From positions 248,001-312,000 of the forward strand of contig NZ_LN827929.1 of assembly GCF_000981505.1 (NCBI RefSeq): a stretch of 64,000 bases of DNA, written 5' to 3'. The DNA is from Candidatus Methylopumilus planktonicus. GTDB lineage: Bacteria > Pseudomonadota > Gammaproteobacteria > Burkholderiales > Methylophilaceae. The position numbers were made by a program, and so were the translations under genes. The notes under the pieces are model-generated. The model made no database searches, was not told the DNA's origin, and saw nothing but the letters and a program-made list of their open reading frames with translations. Shown here piece after piece: positions 7,680-16,039 of the stretch (position 1 is its first letter; each line of letters opens with the position of its first letter).

Positions 7680-8548
7680 TATTTGGAGTTGCTAGAAACT
7701 TTAAATCCATAATAGGTTCCGAATTCACCTTCAGATTCGTTATATATAAAAAATAGATTGTTTGTGTAACCAAGACCATTGTAATGATTGTGAGCTCTCA
7801 ACTTTATATCTGTTGGCAAAGTAGATTTACCAACATATTTGCCCTTAGCATTAAAAATTAATATCGCCTTATGGTCCACGTCTAGAATAGCTAGCTCTTC
7901 TCCATCAATGCTCGTTGCCGCAATAAAGTTATCGCTTAAGTCATCAAATGCGACACCTGCTGATTTAAGATCTAGATTAATTTCCCCTACCTTATTCCCA
8001 TCATTTGCATCAATAACGATTACCCTGTCACTCCTTTTTTGTTTAGCAAAGTAATGATTCTTTTTGGAGTCAAAAGAAGGCATCGTAGCCGAATCGCCAA
8101 ACGCTGGATTAAAGCTAGACACTTCTTTAGATGTACCTTTTAAATTACCTTGTGGATCAAGGTCTAGAGAAAATATACCTGTGTTAGGTGCGAAGCCAGC
8201 TTCGCTCGAAATATTATAAGTGATGGTTGTAAGCTGGAAGGTTGCTTCATTATAAAAAATGGAGCGATTATCAAACCCTGCTTGTGTTGAAGCCAAGTAC
8301 TTTCCAGACTGATCATAAGTATGAATAAGCGATTTAGAGATAGGCGCTTCGGTTTCAGAGCCTAAGGGAGCTAGGCCACCATCGGCGATGTAATATTTTT
8401 TTTGCCCTGGAATAAAAGCCACCGTCATAGGTCGTGTGGTGGGTTTCTTGGCAAGTGTAATCTTAACTTCTGATTTTGCTTCGGGAAGGACGTCCGCATA
8501 AATTACATAATTAAATATTAAAAAACATAGTGAAATAATAATTTTCAT
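7679..8548 (-). CDS. Exported protein of unknown function, possible beta-propeller
   Basis: A 289-residue protein with a signal peptide (MKIIISLCFLIFNYVIYA, cleavage near residue 18). The mature part is built of repeated beta-strand blocks such as KKYYIADGG, IFSLDLDPQGN, DRVIVIDANDGNKVGEINLD and AILIFNAKGKYVG, in the manner of a six-bladed NHL/SMP-30-like propeller. No catalytic residues stand out and I do not recognise a named family. A periplasmic or secreted binding role is possible. It shares a bidirectional terminator with the DUF1097 gene and lies 30 bases downstream of queA on the same strand, so it may be co-transcribed with queA. Confidence 0.6.
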   Translation of the reverse strand: MKIIISLCFLIFNYVIYADVLPEAKSEVKITLAKKPTTRPMTVAFIPGQKKYYIADGGLAPLGSETEAPISKSLIHTYDQSGKYLASTQAGFDNRSIFYNEATFQLTTITYNISSEAGFAPNTGIFSLDLDPQGNLKGTSKEVSSFNPAFGDSATMPSFDSKKNHYFAKQKRSDRVIVIDANDGNKVGEINLDLKSAGVAFDDLSDNFIAATSIDGEELAILDVDHKAILIFNAKGKYVGKSTLPTDIKLRAHNHYNGLGYTNNLFFIYNESEGEFGTYYGFKVSSNSK

Positions 8549-8578
8549 AGATCTATCTTTATAAAGTTGGTTATTAAT

Positions 8579-9604
8579 TTAAGACCGCTCAATAAATGTA
8601 GCGTCGCCATAGCTAAAGAAGCGATATTCATTTTTAATAGCGTGCTGATATAGTTTCTTCATGGTATCACTTCCACTAAAAGCCGAGACTAAAATAAATA
8701 GGGTGCTTTTAGGTAAATGGAAGTTGGTGAGTAATGCATCCACAATTTTAAATGTATAGCCCGGTTTAATAAAGATAGAAGTTTCTTTAAATCCAGACTG
8801 AATCGTTTCCTCAGAAAATTTACTTTCAAGCGCTCTTAAAACGGTGGTGCCGATTGCAATAATCCTGCCATTCTTCGACTTGGCGTCATCAATCATTTGA
8901 ATAGTTTTATCAGGCACATTAAAAGATTCGCTATGCATTTGATGGTGATCGAGATCATTTTCTCTGACAGGTTGAAAAGTACCAGCGCCAACATGCAGCG
9001 TTAGAAAAGTATATTTAATTTTTTTATCATTTAAGGCCTTAAAGATTTCATCCGTAAAATGGAGTCCAGCTGTAGGCGCTGCAACGGCACCGGACTCTTT
9101 CGCATAGATCGTTTGGTATCTTTTTTCATCGGATTTATCCGCACTTCTTTCAATGTAAGGGGGTAGGGGGATGTGCCCATATTTTTCGAGTATGTCGTAA
9201 CTGGATAAATTTGAATTAAATTCAATATAAAAAAGATCTTTTTCTTTTCTTACAACCTTAACTGATACGTCTTCATTGATCTCAAAGATAGTGCCATCAA
9301 ATATTTTTTTTGATGTTTTTAAGTGAGCTAGTGCATGATGGTTATCCAAGATACGCTCAATCATGATTTCAACTTTTCCGCCTGTGATTTTTTTCCCAAA
9401 TAACCTGGCTTTAATCACACGTGTATCGTTGAAAATTAAAAGATCATTCGTATTTAATAAATCAACAAAGTCTACAAATTTTTTATCGCTGAATAACTTT
9501 GTATTTTTATTTAAAACAAGAAGTCGACTTGAATCCCTCTTTTGAAGAGGGGCTTGGGCAATAAGATGTTGGGGTAGATCAAAATCAAATTCTTCAATTA
9601 GCAT
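8579..9604 (-). CDS. queA: S-adenosylmethionine:tRNA ribosyltransferase-isomerase QueA
   Basis: A 341-residue protein with the QueA signatures: N-terminal EFDFDLPQHLIAQAPLQKRDSSRLLVL, the central segment ESGAVAAPTAGLHFTDE and the C-terminal TNFHLPKSTLFILVSAFSG. QueA transfers the ribosyl moiety of SAM to preQ1 in tRNA, giving epoxyqueuosine at the wobble position of GUN-anticodon tRNAs. The length matches the family (about 340-355). No tgt gene follows in this window, although queA-tgt pairing is common elsewhere; instead the exported orphan lies downstream. Confidence 0.97.
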   Translation of the reverse strand: MLIEEFDFDLPQHLIAQAPLQKRDSSRLLVLNKNTKLFSDKKFVDFVDLLNTNDLLIFNDTRVIKARLFGKKITGGKVEIMIERILDNHHALAHLKTSKKIFDGTIFEINEDVSVKVVRKEKDLFYIEFNSNLSSYDILEKYGHIPLPPYIERSADKSDEKRYQTIYAKESGAVAAPTAGLHFTDEIFKALNDKKIKYTFLTLHVGAGTFQPVRENDLDHHQMHSESFNVPDKTIQMIDDAKSKNGRIIAIGTTVLRALESKFSEETIQSGFKETSIFIKPGYTFKIVDALLTNFHLPKSTLFILVSAFSGSDTMKKLYQHAIKNEYRFFSYGDATFIERS

Positions 9605-9662
9605 AGAATATTTATGCGATTAACATTTTAAGAGGAGTTTTTAAATGATCTGAATATTGAAA

Positions 9663-9854
9663 TTATTTAATAAGATTTAAAATAAAATTTACTAAAATTG
9701 CAAGCGTTAACAGCAAAAGAATAGCCACTAAAAAACCTATAATGAGAAAGTACTTTATCCCATGTTTTTCAACAAAAGCATCATCCTGAGAAAGTTTTCT
9801 ATTATTTGATATACCGAAAAAAGCAAGTAGGATAGATTTAATGATATTGAGCAC
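9663..9854 (-). CDS. DUF2970 small membrane protein
   Basis: A 63-residue protein with an amphipathic N-terminal segment (IIKSILLAFFGISNNRKLSQDD) and one C-terminal transmembrane helix (about residues 33-60). This layout, with the AFFGI motif followed by a short charged linker, is that of DUF2970, a small betaproteobacterial family whose gene is repeatedly found next to cytochrome c oxidase genes. Here it lies just upstream of the cox locus on the opposite strand, separated from it by tRNA-Leu. A role in the oxidase is inferred only from that linkage. Confidence 0.75.
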   Translation of the reverse strand: MLNIIKSILLAFFGISNNRKLSQDDAFVEKHGIKYFLIIGFLVAILLLLTLAILVNFILNLIK

Positions 9855-9902
9855 GGTATTTGTCTTTATGTTGAAGTTTAAATTTCTTCAATTTTAATAT
9901 AG

Positions 9903-9933
9903 TTATCAGATATATGCCGATATTATCTATAAT
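9903..9933 (+). promoter_or_regulatory. Probable promoter of tRNA-Leu
   Basis: A perfect TATAAT -10 box at 9928-9933 lies 23 bases before the tRNA. A plausible -35, TTATCA (9903-9908), has a long 19-base spacer, so the -10 is firmer than the -35. Confidence 0.55.
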
Positions 9934-9956
9934 GTAAATCTTAGAAGCTTCTATAG

Positions 9957-10043
9957 GCCGGGATGGCGGAATTGGTAGACGCACGGGACTCAAAATCCCG
10001 CGTTAGTAATAGCGTGCGAGTTCGATTCTCGCTCCCGGCACCA
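9957..10043 (+). tRNA. tRNA-Leu (anticodon CAA)
   Basis: An 87-base class II tRNA including an encoded 3' CCA. The acceptor stem GCCGGGA (9957-9963) pairs with TCCCGGC (10033-10039), followed by discriminator A and CCA. The anticodon arm is CGGGA-CTCAAAA-TCCCG, giving anticodon CAA, which reads UUG. A long variable arm (GTTAGTAATAGCGT region) and a T arm GCGAGTTCGATTCTCGC are present, as expected for leucine tRNA. It lies between DUF2970 and the cox locus. Confidence 0.97.
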
Positions 10044-10094
10044 TAAATTATAAAATTATTTGAATTTTTTTCTTTTGTTAACGTCAAGCCAATT

Positions 10095-10553
10095 ATGATT
10101 CAAAGCAAAAAGTTAAAAAAAGGCACTTTAGATGAATTTATTCTTCGCCCAAATCCATCTATGCCATGGAGAGTGATAAAAAAAATATACTTATTTTTCT
10201 TTATGTTTATCCTCATAATTTCTTCAATACTTTATAATGTTGGATTGTACTTAGCGATCCCTTTCTACGGCATTGAAGTTCTTTTGCTTGGATATGCTTT
10301 GTATTTCACTTGTCTTAAAAGTACCTTTTATCAAATTATAAGAATTAGTTCCCGCTTAATTGAAATTAAAACTATCCAAGGAAAAAAAATAATTAAAGAG
10401 GAATTTAATCGAGACTGGAGTAAATTTAGACTTGTGACAACATACTTCAATCGGCCTAGCTATATTGTAATAAGCGACCAGGGGAAAAATACTCGTGTCG
10501 GTGATTTTCTATGCGAAAGTGAGCGCTTAGAGTTATTTAAAAAAATCTCATGA
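10095..10553 (+). CDS. DUF2244 family membrane protein
   Basis: A 152-residue protein with a short cytoplasmic N-terminus carrying the family-like motif FILRPNPSMPW, two adjacent transmembrane helices (about residues 30-75) and a soluble beta-rich C-terminal half. This is the DUF2244 pattern. In betaproteobacteria and alphaproteobacteria the gene typically sits directly before the cytochrome c oxidase subunit II gene, as here. Its biochemical role is not established; a part in oxidase assembly or copper handling is only inferred from position. The gap to coxB is 93 bases. Confidence 0.75.
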   Translation: MIQSKKLKKGTLDEFILRPNPSMPWRVIKKIYLFFFMFILIISSILYNVGLYLAIPFYGIEVLLLGYALYFTCLKSTFYQIIRISSRLIEIKTIQGKKIIKEEFNRDWSKFRLVTTYFNRPSYIVISDQGKNTRVGDFLCESERLELFKKIS

Positions 10554-10646
10554 TTACAACTTTTCGTATTGATTTTAAAAAATCCTGCTGTTAACATGTT
10601 GTTCGGTAAATTTAGGATATTTGACTTTCACGGTAAGGGATATTAA

Positions 10647-11807
10647 ATGCATTTGAACAAAATTATGGTTAGATTTTTACCAAATTTCACTGTTATCTTG
10701 TCGGCACTATTTTTATTAAGTCCCGAAATACTTCATGCTGCTTGGGGTTTAAATATGACGCCAGGAGCGACCCCTATAAGTAACGAAGTTTATGATATGC
10801 ATATGACTTCTCTTTATGTAGTCACTGCCATTGGTATTGCAGTTTTTAGTGTGATGTTTTGGTCTATTTTCCATCATCGCAAGTCAAAAGGTGCTAAACC
10901 AGCAAAATTTTCTCACAGCACAACTGTTGAAGTGATTTGGACTATTATTCCTTTTGCTATTATTGTTGCACTGGCAATACCAGCAACTAAGCTTCTTGCA
11001 AAGATGGACGACACGTCAAAATCTGAAATCACTATTAAAGCAACAGGGTATCAATGGAAATGGAAATACGACTACATTAATGAGGACGTAACTATTTACA
11101 GCAACATGGCTTCTGATAGTGTAGATGCTAGTCAGATGAATTCAGGTATTGATCCTAACACTGCTGATAACTACCTCCGCAATACTGACACAGCCCTTGT
11201 GCTTCCTGTTGGTAAAAAAATTAGAATTTTGACAACAGCGAATGATGTGATTCATGCGTGGTGGGTACCTGATTTGGGCTGGCAAAGAGATGCTATTCCA
11301 GGTTTTATTAATGACAATTGGACAATGATTAATAAAGTAGGTGTTTATCGCGGGCAGTGTGCTCAAATTTGTGGCAAGGGACACGGATACATGCCTATTG
11401 TGGTAAAAGCTGTTCCAGAAAAAGAATATCAAGCCTGGATTGAGCAAACCAAGGTTGCATTGAATTCTAAAAATTCAGATAGTAACAAAGATTTTACATT
11501 GGCTGAATTAAAAGCAAAAGGGGAAGGTGTCTACAAAGCAAATTGCCTGGCTTGTCATCAAGCAAATGGTCAGGGTATTAAGGGTGTTTTCCCAGCAATC
11601 GACGGAAGCCCTCTAGCTAACCTAAAAGAGAACATTCCAGCTCACATTCACCAAGTTATTTATGGCAAGGGTAATATGCCTGCCTTTGGCGAACAATTGT
11701 CGGATTCAGACATCGCTGCGGTAGTGACATTTGTAAGAAATAACTGGGGAAACAAAACTGGGCATGTTATTCAGCCTAAGGACGTCTTAGCAGCAAGAAA
11801 GAAATAA
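10647..11807 (+). CDS. coxB: Cytochrome c oxidase subunit II fused to cytochrome c domain
   Basis: A 386-residue subunit II. The N-terminal signal/hydrophobic segment is followed by two transmembrane helices (about 52-75 and 92-113) and the periplasmic cupredoxin domain with the complete CuA site: H203, C238, C242, H246 and M249 (GQCAQICGKGHGYM). The aromatic patch YQWKWKYDY that passes electrons to CuA is present. An extra C-terminal class I cytochrome c domain has CxxCH at 300-304 and an axial Met in GNMPAFGEQ, as in caa3-type enzymes. The subunit accepts electrons for the oxidase, and the fused haem c may replace or assist a soluble donor. It heads the cox operon. Confidence 0.97.
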   Translation: MHLNKIMVRFLPNFTVILSALFLLSPEILHAAWGLNMTPGATPISNEVYDMHMTSLYVVTAIGIAVFSVMFWSIFHHRKSKGAKPAKFSHSTTVEVIWTIIPFAIIVALAIPATKLLAKMDDTSKSEITIKATGYQWKWKYDYINEDVTIYSNMASDSVDASQMNSGIDPNTADNYLRNTDTALVLPVGKKIRILTTANDVIHAWWVPDLGWQRDAIPGFINDNWTMINKVGVYRGQCAQICGKGHGYMPIVVKAVPEKEYQAWIEQTKVALNSKNSDSNKDFTLAELKAKGEGVYKANCLACHQANGQGIKGVFPAIDGSPLANLKENIPAHIHQVIYGKGNMPAFGEQLSDSDIAAVVTFVRNNWGNKTGHVIQPKDVLAARKK

Positions 11808-11844
11808 CTTAAAATTTAATTTTTTAATTTAGGAAGATTTTAGA

Positions 11845-13440
11845 ATGAGCACAATAGCGCACGCAGATCACGATCATCACGATCATAAGCCCACAGGTAT
11901 TAAACGTTGGTTGTTTTCAACAAACCATAAAGACATAGGTACGATGTACCTAGTATTTTCATTGATTATGTTCTTTGTTGGCGGGTCAATGGCGATGATT
12001 ATTCGTGCAGAGTTATTTCAACCAGGACTTCAGTTTGTAGATCCACAATTTTATAATTCAATGGTTACTGTGCATGCGTTAGTAATGATTTTTGGAGCTG
12101 TGATGCCCGCCGGAGTGGGTCTTGCTAATTGGATGATACCTATTATGATTGGCGCTCCGGATATGGCACTTCCTCGAATGAATAACATGAGTTTTTGGAT
12201 TATGCCTTTTGCTTTTGCGCTTCTTTTAGGCACATTATTTATGGAAGGCGGAGGCCCTGCAAGCGGCTGGACTATGTACCCACCTCTTGTTCTTCAAACA
12301 GGAAAAGCTTTTCCATATTTAATATTTGCAGTTCATTTTCTAGGCATCTCATCTATCATGGGCTCAATCAATATCATTGCAACAGTGTTTAATATGAGAG
12401 CGCCAGGTATGACGCTGATGAGATTGCCTTTGTTTGTCTGGACTTGGGTTATCACAGCCTTTTTACTAATTGCCTCTATGCCAGTTTTAGCAGGCGCTGT
12501 GACTATGCTTTTAACAGACAAATATTTTGGTACAAGCTTCTTTAATGCGGCCGGTGGTGGCGACCCAGTATTGTTCCAGCACATTTTCTGGTTCTTCGGA
12601 CATCCAGAGGTTTACATCCTAGCCTTGCCTGCATTTGGGATTATTTCGCAAATTATTCCAACATTTGCTCGTAAACCTTTATTTGGTTATGCGTCTATGG
12701 TCTATGCGACTGCATCTATTGCGATTCTGTCTTTCTTTGTATGGGGCCATCACATGTTTACGGTCGGACTTCCTATCACTGGCGAATTATTTTTTATGTA
12801 TATGACAATGTTAATTGCTGTTCCTACAGGCGTGAAAGTTTTTAATTGGGTCGCAACTATGTGGAAGGGGGCTATGACCTTTGAAGCTCCTATGTTATTT
12901 TCAATAGCCTTTGTTATCTTATTCACTATAGGAGGTTTTTCAGGGCTTATGTTAGGCATTACGCCGGTTGACTTTCAATATCACAACACTTACTTTGTTG
13001 TAGCCCATTTTCATTATGTTTTATTAACAGGCGCAGTATTTGCTCTTATGGCCTCTGTTTATTATTGGATTCCTAAATGGACTGGCAATATGTATGACGA
13101 GAAATTAGCTAAGATACACTTCTGGTTGTCGACTATTTTTGCGAATATACTTTTTTTCCCACAACATTTTCTTGGTTTAGCGGGTATGCCAAGAAGAATT
13201 CCAGATTACAGCGTTCAGTTTACAGATTTTAATATGATTTCGAGTCTTGGCGGCTTTGGGTATGGTATTTCACAATTGTTATTCGTGTATATAGTTATCA
13301 AATGTGTCTTAGGCGGTAAAAAAGCTACGAGTCAAGTTTGGGAAGGTGGACGTGGTTTGGAGTGGACTTTAAGCTCACCTCCGCCATACCATTCATTCAC
13401 TACGCCTCCAAAAGTAACAAAGACTTTAATGGACTATTGA
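11845..13440 (+). CDS. coxA: Cytochrome c oxidase subunit I
   Basis: A 531-residue, 12-helix haem-copper oxidase core. The N-terminus carries a His/Asp-rich stretch before KRWLFSTNHKDIGTMYL. Hallmarks are the haem a ligand region around MVTVHALVMIFGAVMP, the crosslinked His-Tyr in GHPEVYILALPAFG, the CuB pair in WGHHMFTVG and the haem ligands in YFVVAHFHYVL. The GHPEVY motif and K-channel residues mark a type A oxidase. It reduces oxygen to water and pumps protons. It lies 37 bases after coxB. The initiation region has a GGAAGA ribosome site. Confidence 0.98.
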   Translation: MSTIAHADHDHHDHKPTGIKRWLFSTNHKDIGTMYLVFSLIMFFVGGSMAMIIRAELFQPGLQFVDPQFYNSMVTVHALVMIFGAVMPAGVGLANWMIPIMIGAPDMALPRMNNMSFWIMPFAFALLLGTLFMEGGGPASGWTMYPPLVLQTGKAFPYLIFAVHFLGISSIMGSINIIATVFNMRAPGMTLMRLPLFVWTWVITAFLLIASMPVLAGAVTMLLTDKYFGTSFFNAAGGGDPVLFQHIFWFFGHPEVYILALPAFGIISQIIPTFARKPLFGYASMVYATASIAILSFFVWGHHMFTVGLPITGELFFMYMTMLIAVPTGVKVFNWVATMWKGAMTFEAPMLFSIAFVILFTIGGFSGLMLGITPVDFQYHNTYFVVAHFHYVLLTGAVFALMASVYYWIPKWTGNMYDEKLAKIHFWLSTIFANILFFPQHFLGLAGMPRRIPDYSVQFTDFNMISSLGGFGYGISQLLFVYIVIKCVLGGKKATSQVWEGGRGLEWTLSSPPPYHSFTTPPKVTKTLMDY

Positions 13441-13565
13441 TGGTAAAAAAAGTATTTCGAAATAATAATGAAATGGTTAAAAAAAGAAATACTCGATTTG
13501 CTTTAATTCTCGGACTTATTGCTTTTTCTCTTTACGCAGGGTTTATTCTAAGTTTCATGAAATGA
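13440..13565 (+). CDS. Small cytochrome oxidase assembly protein (41 aa)
   Basis: A 41-residue protein starting at an ATG that overlaps the coxA stop (TGATG); a second in-frame ATG at 13473 would give 30 residues. It has a basic N-terminus (VKKRNTR) and a single transmembrane helix (ALILGLIAFSLYAGFILSF). Tiny one-helix proteins of this kind sit between coxA and ctaG in many betaproteobacteria and are annotated as cytochrome oxidase small assembly protein. It overlaps ctaG by four bases, so translation is probably coupled. Confidence 0.65.
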   Translation: MVKKVFRNNNEMVKKRNTRFALILGLIAFSLYAGFILSFMK

Positions 13566-14107
13566 TTAAAGTTCGTAGCATTAAAAGAACAACAGTTCTT
13601 TTAACATCACTTACAATCGTAATGTTTGGTTTTGGTTACGCTCTTGTACCGCTATATGATGTTTTTTGCGAAGTCACTGGATTAAATGGAAAGACAGGGC
13701 GTATTTACAGCTCAGAAGCCTCAAAATTAGTTATAGACGATCAACGGTTTGTCACTATTAACTTTGACTCTAACATAAATGGTAATTTAGCTTGGAAATT
13801 AAAGGCTGATCAAAAGTTTTTAAAGGTAAATCCAGGTAAATTTTATACAGTCACCTATACAGTTGAAAATATGATTAATGAAGAGATTGTTGGGCAAGCA
13901 ATACCCAGTGTTTCTCCTGGAATTGCATCACTTTATTTAAAAAAGTCCGAATGTTTTTGTTTTAGGAATCAAGTATTAAAACCTGGTGAGAGAAAAAAAC
14001 TTATTGTTCGATTTGAGTTAGATAAGGATATCCCTAAAGATGTGGAAGCACTTACTCTTTCATATACTTTTTTTAGAGCTTTGAAAGATAGTAAAACAGC
14101 AACTTAA
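13562..14107 (+). CDS. ctaG: Cytochrome c oxidase assembly protein CtaG (Cox11)
   Basis: A 181-residue protein with one N-terminal transmembrane anchor (about residues 10-30) and a periplasmic immunoglobulin-like domain. The copper-binding motif CFCF is at residues 131-134 and the third conserved cysteine is C36 in LYDVFCEVTG. Cox11/CtaG delivers copper to the CuB centre of subunit I. The start overlaps the small upstream gene (ATGA). It is followed 31 bases later by coxC, the standard order in proteobacteria. Confidence 0.96.
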   Translation: MIKVRSIKRTTVLLTSLTIVMFGFGYALVPLYDVFCEVTGLNGKTGRIYSSEASKLVIDDQRFVTINFDSNINGNLAWKLKADQKFLKVNPGKFYTVTYTVENMINEEIVGQAIPSVSPGIASLYLKKSECFCFRNQVLKPGERKKLIVRFELDKDIPKDVEALTLSYTFFRALKDSKTAT

Positions 14108-14138
14108 GCAATGTTTTAATTAATATTTAAGGAAATAT

Positions 14139-15011
14139 ATGGCCAGTAAAGATATTTATTTTGTTCCTGAATCAAGTAAGTGGCCTATAGTTGGCAGTCT
14201 TGCTCTGTTTACGTTATTTGCAGGTTCAGCAATGTTATTAAATCAATCACCCAATGCGAAGTATGTATTTATTGTTGGTATAGCAGCAGTAATCTATATG
14301 TTTGCAGGATGGTTTTCAAATGTAATAGCTGAAAGTCTTGCAGGAAAATATAACAAACAAGTAGATATTAGTTTCAGAATGGGTATGGGGTGGTTTATCC
14401 TATCAGAAGTTATGTTTTTTGCAGCTTTTTTTGGCGCTCTTTTTTACGCTCGCGTTTTATCTGTACCTTGGCTTGGTGGTGAAGGAAGTGGAGCTGTGAC
14501 TCACCAGTTTTTATGGCCAGCATTTAAAGCTTCATGGCCTATGTCAGTTATGCCAGACTCAACCAATTTTACTGTTTATAAAGATATTGTCCCGGCATTT
14601 GGCTTACCTGCAGTTAATACTTTAATACTTTTATTAAGTGGGGTGACAGTAACGCTTGCTCATTGGGCTTTAAAAAAAGCACAAAGAAATTATCTAAATG
14701 CTTGGCTTGCTGTTACGGTTGCATTAGGTGGATTATTTGTGTACTTTCAAGCAACCGAGTACCACCATGCTTACACCGAATTAAGTTTAAAGCTTAATTC
14801 TGGGATATTTGGGTCCACATTCTATTTGCTTACAGGCTTCCATGGTTTTCATGTAACGATGGGGGCTGTAATGCTAGCGGTGATTTTATTGAGATCACTT
14901 AAGGGACATTTTACAAAAAATGAGCATTTTGCTTTTGAAGCTGTCGCATGGTATTGGCATTTTGTAGATGTAGTTTGGCTGGGATTATTTGTATTCGTAT
15001 ATTGGCTTTAA
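14139..15011 (+). CDS. coxC: Cytochrome c oxidase subunit III
   Basis: A 290-residue integral membrane protein with about seven helices. Family signatures include FRMGMGWFILSEVMFFAAFFGALFYAR-like helix III with its conserved Glu, the central EYHHAYTELS loop, and the final helices containing GFHGFHVTMGAVMLA and WYWHFVDVVWLGLFVFVYW. Subunit III stabilises the oxygen reduction centre and proton uptake. The gene closes the core oxidase operon; the next gene is on the opposite strand. Confidence 0.97.
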   Translation: MASKDIYFVPESSKWPIVGSLALFTLFAGSAMLLNQSPNAKYVFIVGIAAVIYMFAGWFSNVIAESLAGKYNKQVDISFRMGMGWFILSEVMFFAAFFGALFYARVLSVPWLGGEGSGAVTHQFLWPAFKASWPMSVMPDSTNFTVYKDIVPAFGLPAVNTLILLLSGVTVTLAHWALKKAQRNYLNAWLAVTVALGGLFVYFQATEYHHAYTELSLKLNSGIFGSTFYLLTGFHGFHVTMGAVMLAVILLRSLKGHFTKNEHFAFEAVAWYWHFVDVVWLGLFVFVYWL

Positions 15012-15055
15012 GCTAGCAGATTTAAAAAGTCCAATATTGATAGCGCTTTCTTATT

Positions 15056-15274
15056 TTAAATGCCATGAGGCTGAATCAGTCCAGAATAAAATCCGTAAAA
15101 AAGCAAGAAGAATAAAAGAAGAGAAAGACCAACTCTAAAGGAAAGTGAAGTTACCATTCTATTAGAGTTCCTTTTTTTATCTTTGATAAGAAAAAAAAGC
15201 CCACCCGAAAGAGACAGCAGGATAATTAATAGAATTGCTATTACAAGAATCTTAAATAATAATTCACTACTCAT
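15056..15274 (-). CDS. Twin transmembrane protein (DUF2909)
   Basis: A 72-residue protein with two transmembrane helices (about residues 7-30 and 45-66) separated by a short basic loop (KDKKRNSNRMVTSLSFRVGLS). This two-helix shape and the position opposite to and just after coxC match the betaproteobacterial DUF2909 family. Function unknown; association with the oxidase is inferred from conserved linkage. It diverges from the SURF1 gene, with 27 bases between the two starts. Confidence 0.7.
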   Translation of the reverse strand: MSSELLFKILVIAILLIILLSLSGGLFFLIKDKKRNSNRMVTSLSFRVGLSLLLFFLLFYGFYSGLIQPHGI

Positions 15275-15301
15275 AAAAAAAGCCTTGCCTTCAATATAAT
15301 T

Positions 15302-16039
15302 TTGAAATTTTCAATCTATAACATCAACTTTAATTATAAGTTAATACCTAGCCTGGTATTTATTATATTTTTTATTTTTTTTATTAAATTAGGGTTTTGG
15401 CAGCTCGATCGTGCCGACCAAAAAAAGATAATTAATATGGCATTTGTCGAAAGACAAAATCAGCCGCCAATACAATTAAATAAAGAAACTGTCCAAATGC
15501 CAATAAAGGATATTATTTGGCATAAAGTTTCTATGAGCGGCGAGTTTTTAAATGATAAGAATATTATTCTAGATAATCAAATTGTTCAAGAAAAAGCAGG
15601 TTTTTTAATTTACACCCCTTTTAAGATTTTAGATTCTAATAAAATTATTTTAATCAATAGGGGTTGGTATCCTCTATCCAAATCTAGAAATGATGTTCCT
15701 AATATACCCCCTATCAAAGAGATACAAACAATTGAGGGTGAAATTAGTAAAATGCCTTCTCCTGGTATTTCACTAGGAAAAGTTATAACTGAAAAATTAG
15801 ATGAATCGTCTTTTAGGCTTCAGAAAATGGAATATCAAGTTTTAAGCTCTTTAATAAGTAAAGATTTAATGAGTTATGTAGTTAAACTAAAAAAACCGAT
15901 TTTTGATAAGACCTATGTTTTAGATTCGAGTATGCCAGTCCCTGACAGTGATAAAAATTATGGTTATGCATTTCAGTGGTTTGCGATGGCATTTACTCTT
16001 TTAATTATTTTTATAAGATTAGGTGTAAAAAAGAAATGA
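15302..16039 (+). CDS. SURF1 family oxidase assembly protein
   Basis: A 245-residue protein with the SURF1 arrangement: an N-terminal transmembrane helix ending in FWQLDRADQKK, a periplasmic domain with VSMSGEFLNDKNIILDNQ and IILINRGWYP, and a C-terminal helix after GYAFQWFAMA. SURF1/Shy1 proteins help insert haem a into subunit I. Translation is taken from a TTG at 15302; no ATG gives a complete first helix. No good ribosome site is visible. It overlaps the next gene by four bases (ATGA). Confidence 0.92.
   Translation: MKFSIYNINFNYKLIPSLVFIIFFIFFIKLGFWQLDRADQKKIINMAFVERQNQPPIQLNKETVQMPIKDIIWHKVSMSGEFLNDKNIILDNQIVQEKAGFLIYTPFKILDSNKIILINRGWYPLSKSRNDVPNIPPIKEIQTIEGEISKMPSPGISLGKVITEKLDESSFRLQKMEYQVLSSLISKDLMSYVVKLKKPIFDKTYVLDSSMPVPDSDKNYGYAFQWFAMAFTLLIIFIRLGVKKK

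Noticed and set aside
9957..10043. tRNA-Leu as an integration (att) site
   Set aside because: No integrase, no repeated tRNA 3' end in the window and the neighbours on both sides are conserved cox-linked genes.
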